Assembly (NCBI GenBank): GCA_020249465.1 | Contig: JADCFP010000034.1 | Span: 1-64,000, forward strand | DNA: 64,000 bases | Direction: 5' to 3' | Source of the DNA: Roseomonas sp. | Lineage (GTDB): Bacteria > Pseudomonadota > Alphaproteobacteria > Acetobacterales > Acetobacteraceae | Shown here: one piece after another, positions 59,089 to 64,000 of the stretch | Position numbering within the stretch: the stretch's first letter is position 1 | Layout of the letters: every line of letters starts with the position of its first letter | Position numbers and translations under genes: made by a program | Notes under the pieces: generated by a model | What the model saw: only the letters and a program-made list of their open reading frames with translations | Told to the model about the DNA's origin: nothing | Databases searched by the model: none

Positions 59089-59859
59089 ATGCGCCTTGCG
59101 GTCATCTCCGACATCCATGGCAATGTCGCGGCACTCGAAGCGGCGCTGGATGATATCGCGCGGCGCGGCATCGCCAACATTATCTGCCTGGGCGATTGCG
59201 CGTCCGGCATGTGCTGGCCCAATGAGACAACGCGCTTGCTCATGGAAAAGAGTATCCCGACCATTCGCGGCAATCATGATCGCTGGCTTACGGATCGCGT
59301 GGCCGAGGGGCTGAAGGGCCAGGATGGCTTCGCCTTTCAGGAAACCACCGCCGATCAGCGCGCCTGGCTTTACGCCTTGCCGGAACGCCTGACACCCGCG
59401 CCGGGAATCCTCGCCTGCCATGGCACGCCCGCGTCCGATGTGCGCAACCTGTTGGAAGACCCGCGTCATGGCATTCTGGTGCCATCGCCGCTTTCGGCCA
59501 TTCGCGACAGGCTTGGTGAGGATGGCATGGCAGCGCGCGTCGTGCTGTGCGGCCATAGCCATCAGTCGAGCATCATCCACATGCCCGGCGATGGCCCGCT
59601 TGTGGTCAATCCCGGCAGCCTTGGCCTGCCCGGCTTTCGTGTGACGCGCGGCGATCATCCGCATCGCGCTGAGGCGCGATCCCCCCATGCGCGCTACGCC
59701 ATCATCCACGCGACCCAGGGCGCGAAGCCGATGGCGGAGCTGATCTCCCTTGTCTATGACTGGGAAAGCGCCGCGCGGCGGGCTGAGGAGGTGGGCGCCA
59801 ACCACGCCTGGCCGCATGTGCTGCGCACCGGGTATTTGCCGGAATCGCTCGACGAATAG
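59089..59859 (+). CDS. Metallophosphoesterase family protein
   Basis: MRLAVISDIHGNVAALEAALDDIARRGIANIICLGDCASG...TIRGNHDRWL...VVLCGHSHQSSIIHMPGDGPLVVNPGSLGLP. Confidence 0.95.
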   Translation: MRLAVISDIHGNVAALEAALDDIARRGIANIICLGDCASGMCWPNETTRLLMEKSIPTIRGNHDRWLTDRVAEGLKGQDGFAFQETTADQRAWLYALPERLTPAPGILACHGTPASDVRNLLEDPRHGILVPSPLSAIRDRLGEDGMAARVVLCGHSHQSSIIHMPGDGPLVVNPGSLGLPGFRVTRGDHPHRAEARSPHARYAIIHATQGAKPMAELISLVYDWESAARRAEEVGANHAWPHVLRTGYLPESLDE

Positions 59860-59888
59860 GCGGCCAGTACGGCCCCCAGACAATCCCA

Positions 59889-61544
59889 ATGAAGCCCGCG
59901 CCGAAAGACAAGCTGCTCATGCCCCACCGAATGCTTGCGAGCCTGTTTTTGCTGATTTTCGGTTTGCTGCCCTGCGGCACATCGGCCGGCCTGCTACCGG
60001 CACTCGATACGTCAAGCCCTTATGCAACCATGCGGTCTTTCGACCAGGAAATGCAGCGCATCGCCACCCTTTATGAGGCCTATCGCGCGCATCCCAGTGA
60101 CCGGGCGCAACGCAACCTTGGCTTCGCCATACGCCGCGCCGCAGATCAATTGCTTGACATGAGCCACGTACCGCCCGCGACACAATCCAAGGTGGGTGCG
60201 CGATCATTGGCAGAGCTTGCGGATATATTGCTGCGCATACCTGAAATTCCGCCAGAAACCATCCCTGGTGTGCCCGGCCAGACAAATAGGCCCATTCCCG
60301 CCCGCTGGACCCTGCCCGGCACCGAGCTTCGTATCGAACGCGTCAGCCAAGGCGATACGCCGCCTGATTTTCGTTTCTCATCAACAACAATCGCGCGCCT
60401 GGAGCAATTTCATTTTGCGATCATTGGCCAGCCACCCTTGAGACCTTCGCCACTGACACATTGGCGGCAGGCGCAAATTGAAATTGCTGGCCCGCTTGTT
60501 CCTCAGCGTGTGATCGATGGTCTGCCACTATCGCTCCGCCGACCTATTCTTGAAGCAGCACTCTGGAAAATTCTCGCTTCCATTCTTGTCATGCTGATAG
60601 CCTTTGGGATCATTATCGGTTGGGCTGGCATGGCTCGCCGCCTTGCGCGGGGTGCGTCGCCCACGCGACGCACGGCACGCTGGCTGACCGTGCCGCTTGT
60701 GCTCGCGGTCACTGCGGCCCTTGCGCATTATGTGATTGATCGGCAGATCAATCTGACTGGCATATTGTGGGATATCGAAACCCTCGCCACGACTATTCTG
60801 CTTTACGTGGCTGCCGCCTGGGCTACGGCGCTGGCCTGCCGTTTTGTGGCAGAGGCGATCATTGCTTCCCCACATATCCCAGATGATGGCTATGATGCAC
60901 ATTTGCTACGACTGCTGGCCCGCGTTGCGGGTTTCATCAGTGGTGCCACCGTATTGGTCTATGGGGCCAATGATCTGGGTTTGCCCGCACTTGGCGTCGC
61001 CGCGGGCCTTGGGGTCGGCAGCGTCGCCCTTGCCTTGGCATCGCAATCCACCGTCGAAAATCTTTTCGGTGGCGTTTCCATTTTTGCGGATCGGCCGTTC
61101 AGGGTTGGGGATATGATTCGCTTTAATGATCTCAGGGGTACCGTTGAATCAATCGGTCCGCGCTCAACGCGCATTCGCGCCATGGATGGCACGTTGACCA
61201 CCGTGCCGAATGCCGATATCGCCCGCGCGCATGTCAATAATCTTTCGCTACGCAATAGTTTCCTGTTTGAGCATCGGGTAAATCTACCAGCGGGTGCGAC
61301 TGCGGCGCAGATAACCGCCTTGCTCGCGGCGCTTAGCCGTTTATTGGAAGAACATCCGGCAGTCGAAAAAGTGGATGGTTCACCCCATGTCCGCCTGACG
61401 TCGCTCGCCCCTGATGCTGGTGGAATTCATCTTTTTGCGCATGTGATCGCAAAGAATGAAGAGGAATTTCTGCGGACACAGGAGGTAATTTTGCTGCGTA
61501 TCATGCAGTTGATCGCAGGTGATTCGCATCCCGCCAGCGCGTGA
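59889..61544 (+). CDS. MscS family mechanosensitive ion channel
   Basis: LGLPALGVAAGLGVGSVALALASQSTVENLFGGVSIFADRPFRVGDMIRFNDLRGTVESIGPRSTRIRAMDGTLTTVPNADIA. Confidence 0.94.
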   Translation: MKPAPKDKLLMPHRMLASLFLLIFGLLPCGTSAGLLPALDTSSPYATMRSFDQEMQRIATLYEAYRAHPSDRAQRNLGFAIRRAADQLLDMSHVPPATQSKVGARSLAELADILLRIPEIPPETIPGVPGQTNRPIPARWTLPGTELRIERVSQGDTPPDFRFSSTTIARLEQFHFAIIGQPPLRPSPLTHWRQAQIEIAGPLVPQRVIDGLPLSLRRPILEAALWKILASILVMLIAFGIIIGWAGMARRLARGASPTRRTARWLTVPLVLAVTAALAHYVIDRQINLTGILWDIETLATTILLYVAAAWATALACRFVAEAIIASPHIPDDGYDAHLLRLLARVAGFISGATVLVYGANDLGLPALGVAAGLGVGSVALALASQSTVENLFGGVSIFADRPFRVGDMIRFNDLRGTVESIGPRSTRIRAMDGTLTTVPNADIARAHVNNLSLRNSFLFEHRVNLPAGATAAQITALLAALSRLLEEHPAVEKVDGSPHVRLTSLAPDAGGIHLFAHVIAKNEEEFLRTQEVILLRIMQLIAGDSHPASA

Positions 61545-61651
61545 CATCTTTGCTGATGTCGCCGGTGAGTTTCACGAAGGATGCAAGGCCTTGACCCTAC
61601 CTGTATCATTCGCTCTGCTCGATACCAAGAAATACGGATGAAGGACATAAT

Positions 61652-62227
61652 ATGTTTCGGAGCGTGAAATTCACCCTGGCGCTGATTGGCCTGATGTTTT
61701 CTGAAGCCCAGGCTCAAGGCGCTTTCAACAAGACCCTGACCCTTCAGGGTGTGAGTTTTCACGTCACCTGCGCCAATCAGGGATCGGAAAACACCTTGCG
61801 CATCACCCCGTCAGGGACGCCATACGCGTCGCGGGTGATTGAACAAAAGGTTGACGGTTCGGTGGTTGGTGCCGAAGTCGCCGATCTGGATGGCAATGGC
61901 GCGCCGGAGATTTATGTCTTCGTGCAATCCGCCGGCAGTGGTTCATACGGGGCAGTGGTGGGCCATGCGGTTAATCATGGGTCGGCCATGGCGGTGATCT
62001 CCATGCCCGAGATAACCGATGATGCAAAGCTTTCCGCCGGCTATATGGGCAAGGATAGCTTTTCCATCGCCGGGGATCGGCTGGTGCGCCAATTCCCGAT
62101 CTATCGTGACGGTGATACCAACGCCGCGCCGAGTGGCGGTATCAGGCAAGTGCAGTATCGCCTTGTCGCACACCAAGCCGGCTTCAGGCTTCAGCCTGTT
62201 GAAGGCGAGACGAGGGAAAGGCGCTGA
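61652..62227 (+). CDS. PliI-like (periplasmic I-type lysozyme inhibitor-like) exported protein
   Basis: Signal peptide; LQGVSFHVTCANQGSENTLRITPSG...VVGAEVADLDGNGAPEIYVFVQSAGSGSYGAVVGHAVN...YMGKDSFSIAGDRLVRQFPIYRDGDTNAAPSGGIRQVQYRLV. Confidence 0.75.
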   Translation: MFRSVKFTLALIGLMFSEAQAQGAFNKTLTLQGVSFHVTCANQGSENTLRITPSGTPYASRVIEQKVDGSVVGAEVADLDGNGAPEIYVFVQSAGSGSYGAVVGHAVNHGSAMAVISMPEITDDAKLSAGYMGKDSFSIAGDRLVRQFPIYRDGDTNAAPSGGIRQVQYRLVAHQAGFRLQPVEGETRERR

Positions 62228-62266
62228 AGCAGGCCTTTCTCCGCGCTCAACCAGCTACGCATACTC

Positions 62267-62370
62267 TGGAGCAGATCACGTTCAGATGGAAAATCTGAAC
62301 GTGTGAGGATGCTCGAAAAACAAAGCGGTAGAGCGGGTGGCGTGAATACGTGTGAACGCAGCACGATCTA
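62267..62370 (+). repeat. Composite B+C repeat element, copy B4
   Basis: tggagcagatcacgttcagatggaaaatctgaacgtgtgaggatgctcgaaaaacaaagcggtagagcgggtggcgtgaatacgtgtgaacgcagcacgatcta. Confidence 0.9.
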
Positions 62371-63201
62371 ATGTGCGGCAAAAATCGCGCAGGGCGCGCG
62401 GCGCAGCAAGTGCTTGGTCGCGGAACCGGTGAATAGGGCACGCAGCCCTGTGTGTTCATAAGCACCCATCACCAACATCCCCGCCGGCATGGCGGCGGCT
62501 TCCGCCAAAAGTGCCTCCACCGGATGCGTGCCAATCACCGGCAGCGCCTTCGCCGCCACATCATGACGCCGCAAATAACCCGTCGCTGTGCCAGCCAGGG
62601 CAGCGGCTTCCGCCTCATCATCCGCTACACTCAAGACCGTGGCGCCACAGCGCCCAAGACCGAGAAGCGCGAAAAGCTGCACGGCACGCAGCGCGCCCGG
62701 TGAGCCATCATAGGCAATCAAAGCCGCGGCGGCGGGATCAAACCGCGCGCCGGGCGGCACCACCAGCAAGGGGCGCGTGCGATCATGCAGCAGCGCTTCG
62801 ATGGTGGGGGATAGGCCATCATCTGCTTCTTCGCGCCCCAGGGTGGAATCGCGGCCCACCACCAGCATGTCATGGCCACCAGCGGCGGCGAGCAAGGCCT
62901 CGGTTGGCGAGGCTTCGAGGGTTTCCAACGCAAAGGGCACCCCATCGGCGGCCCGATGCAGCGCGGCAACAGCCTCCGCCGCCGCAGCCTCAGCCTGGCG
63001 CAGCAAGGCAGCGTCACGCCTTTCCTTGAAGGCAGCAGCGCCCGGGGGTACGGCCTCATGCGCGCCGGTCAGACCGGGGCGATCCATGAGCACTGCCGCC
63101 GTCAGCGTCGCACCAGTATGGCGCGCCAGTGCCAGGGCGTAATCACGCGCGGCAATGGCGCCTTTCGTATCATCCAGGGCCAGAAGAATGCTGCGCAACA
63201 T
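62368..63201 (-). CDS. Universal stress protein (two UspA-like halves)
   Basis: MLRSILLALDDTKGAIAARDYALALARHTGATLTAAVLMD...HDMLVVGRDSTLG...C-term PAGMLVMGAYEHTGLRALFTGSATKHLLRRAPCAIFAAH; start reassigned to ATG 63201. Confidence 0.88.
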   Translation of the reverse strand: MLRSILLALDDTKGAIAARDYALALARHTGATLTAAVLMDRPGLTGAHEAVPPGAAAFKERRDAALLRQAEAAAAEAVAALHRAADGVPFALETLEASPTEALLAAAGGHDMLVVGRDSTLGREEADDGLSPTIEALLHDRTRPLLVVPPGARFDPAAAALIAYDGSPGALRAVQLFALLGLGRCGATVLSVADDEAEAAALAGTATGYLRRHDVAAKALPVIGTHPVEALLAEAAAMPAGMLVMGAYEHTGLRALFTGSATKHLLRRAPCAIFAAH

Positions 63202-63214
63202 GGCGGATGCTCCC

Positions 63215-64000
63215 TCAAGCAAAGTCAGCGGAAAGGATCCGCCGGAAGATGGGCACCGCCGCCGCCAGATCAGCCAAGGCCACGCATTCACGCGGCGTAT
63301 GGGCGGTGGCGATGGTGCCAGGACCCAAAATCACACAGGGCGCGATATCCTGCAATTCGCTGGCATCGGTGCCATAAGGCGCAGTGGTGGCGGGCTTGCC
63401 GGTGACAGTTTCCGCAAGGCGGATCAGCGGATGATCTGCCGGCAACTCAGGCGGCGTGCCTTCGCGCCTTTCGGTCAGTTCCACACCCGCGCGTGCGGCT
63501 GCTTCGCGCACTGCGGCTTCAATGCCGCTGACATCAATACGGCGGCTGCGGCGGAATTTTATGCGCAGCGTTGCCTGCGCCACCGTCACATTTACCGCCG
63601 TGCCGTGATTATCCAACACCAGGTTGAAATCGGAAAAGGGCGGATCATAGGCAGCGTCGTGATACGCAGGATCGAAGCGCAGCTTTTCGTAAATGGCCTT
63701 CATTTCCACCATGAAGGGGATCAGCGCCCAATTCGCATTGAGCCCCTTGCCGGTGGAAGAATGCGCCTGCACGCCACGCGCAATGGCGGTATATTCGATA
63801 TGACTGCGATGCCCGCGCACGGGTATCAGCGCCGTTGGTTCCGCCACTACAATTCCCTGCAAGCCTAATGATGCGGCCAGCTTCGATTGCGCAGCGATGA
63901 TGCGCGCGCCTTGCTTGCTGGTTTCCTCATCCGCGGTCAGCAGCAGCGTTGCCGGCACATGGGCGGGCAGGCCGCGCGCGGCGATGATACAGGCCGCGAC
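63215..64000 (-). CDS. M20 family deacylase (acetylornithine deacetylase-like), N-terminus outside window
   Basis: LLLTADEETSKQGARIIA...IVVAEPTALIPVRGHRSHIEYTAIARGVQAHSS...APYGTDASELQDIAPCVILGPGTIATAHTPRECVALADL; the frame stays open to the window end. Confidence 0.9.
   Translation of the reverse strand, partial: VAACIIAARGLPAHVPATLLLTADEETSKQGARIIAAQSKLAASLGLQGIVVAEPTALIPVRGHRSHIEYTAIARGVQAHSSTGKGLNANWALIPFMVEMKAIYEKLRFDPAYHDAAYDPPFSDFNLVLDNHGTAVNVTVAQATLRIKFRRSRRIDVSGIEAAVREAAARAGVELTERREGTPPELPADHPLIRLAETVTGKPATTAPYGTDASELQDIAPCVILGPGTIATAHTPRECVALADLAAAVPIFRRILSADFA

Noticed and set aside
1-64000. tRNA, rRNA, CRISPR array, phage module or toxin-antitoxin system
   Set aside because: Looked for by eye on both strands; nothing convincing. 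tRNAscan-SE, CRISPR and phage searches would be needed to exclude them.

Overview
The window is a GC-rich alphaproteobacterial chromosome segment, probably from an Acetobacteraceae/Roseomonas-like organism. Gene content and order are mostly ordinary: leuS (cut at the left edge), zapA–6S RNA–5-FCL, yebC, prpE, an acetate/propionate-type transport locus (exonuclease, DUF294/CBS, MFS, DUF4212, SSS symporter), thiD–glmM, folP–ftsH–tilS–cpoB–pal, an mscS-like gene, a universal stress protein and an M20 deacylase (cut at the right edge). Less ordinary items: (i) a modular family of ~42–105 nt intergenic hairpin elements in which element ends repeatedly coincide with the stop codons of neighbouring genes; (ii) two tandem ~770-aa DUF1217-like paralogues, each with an internal ~200-aa duplication; (iii) a three-gene split nitrile hydratase/thiocyanate hydrolase-like operon; (iv) a gamma-glutamyltranspeptidase-like lipoprotein apparently lacking the nucleophilic Thr; (v) a standalone FtsK-gamma-like protein with an HPD-containing C-terminus; (vi) a symporter with a canonical EF-hand loop; (vii) three transposase remnants, one fused to a decayed phzF pseudogene; (viii) a 115-nt near-perfect palindrome. 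No CRISPR array, rRNA or confident tRNA was seen. All product calls come from reading motifs by eye; no database search was run.
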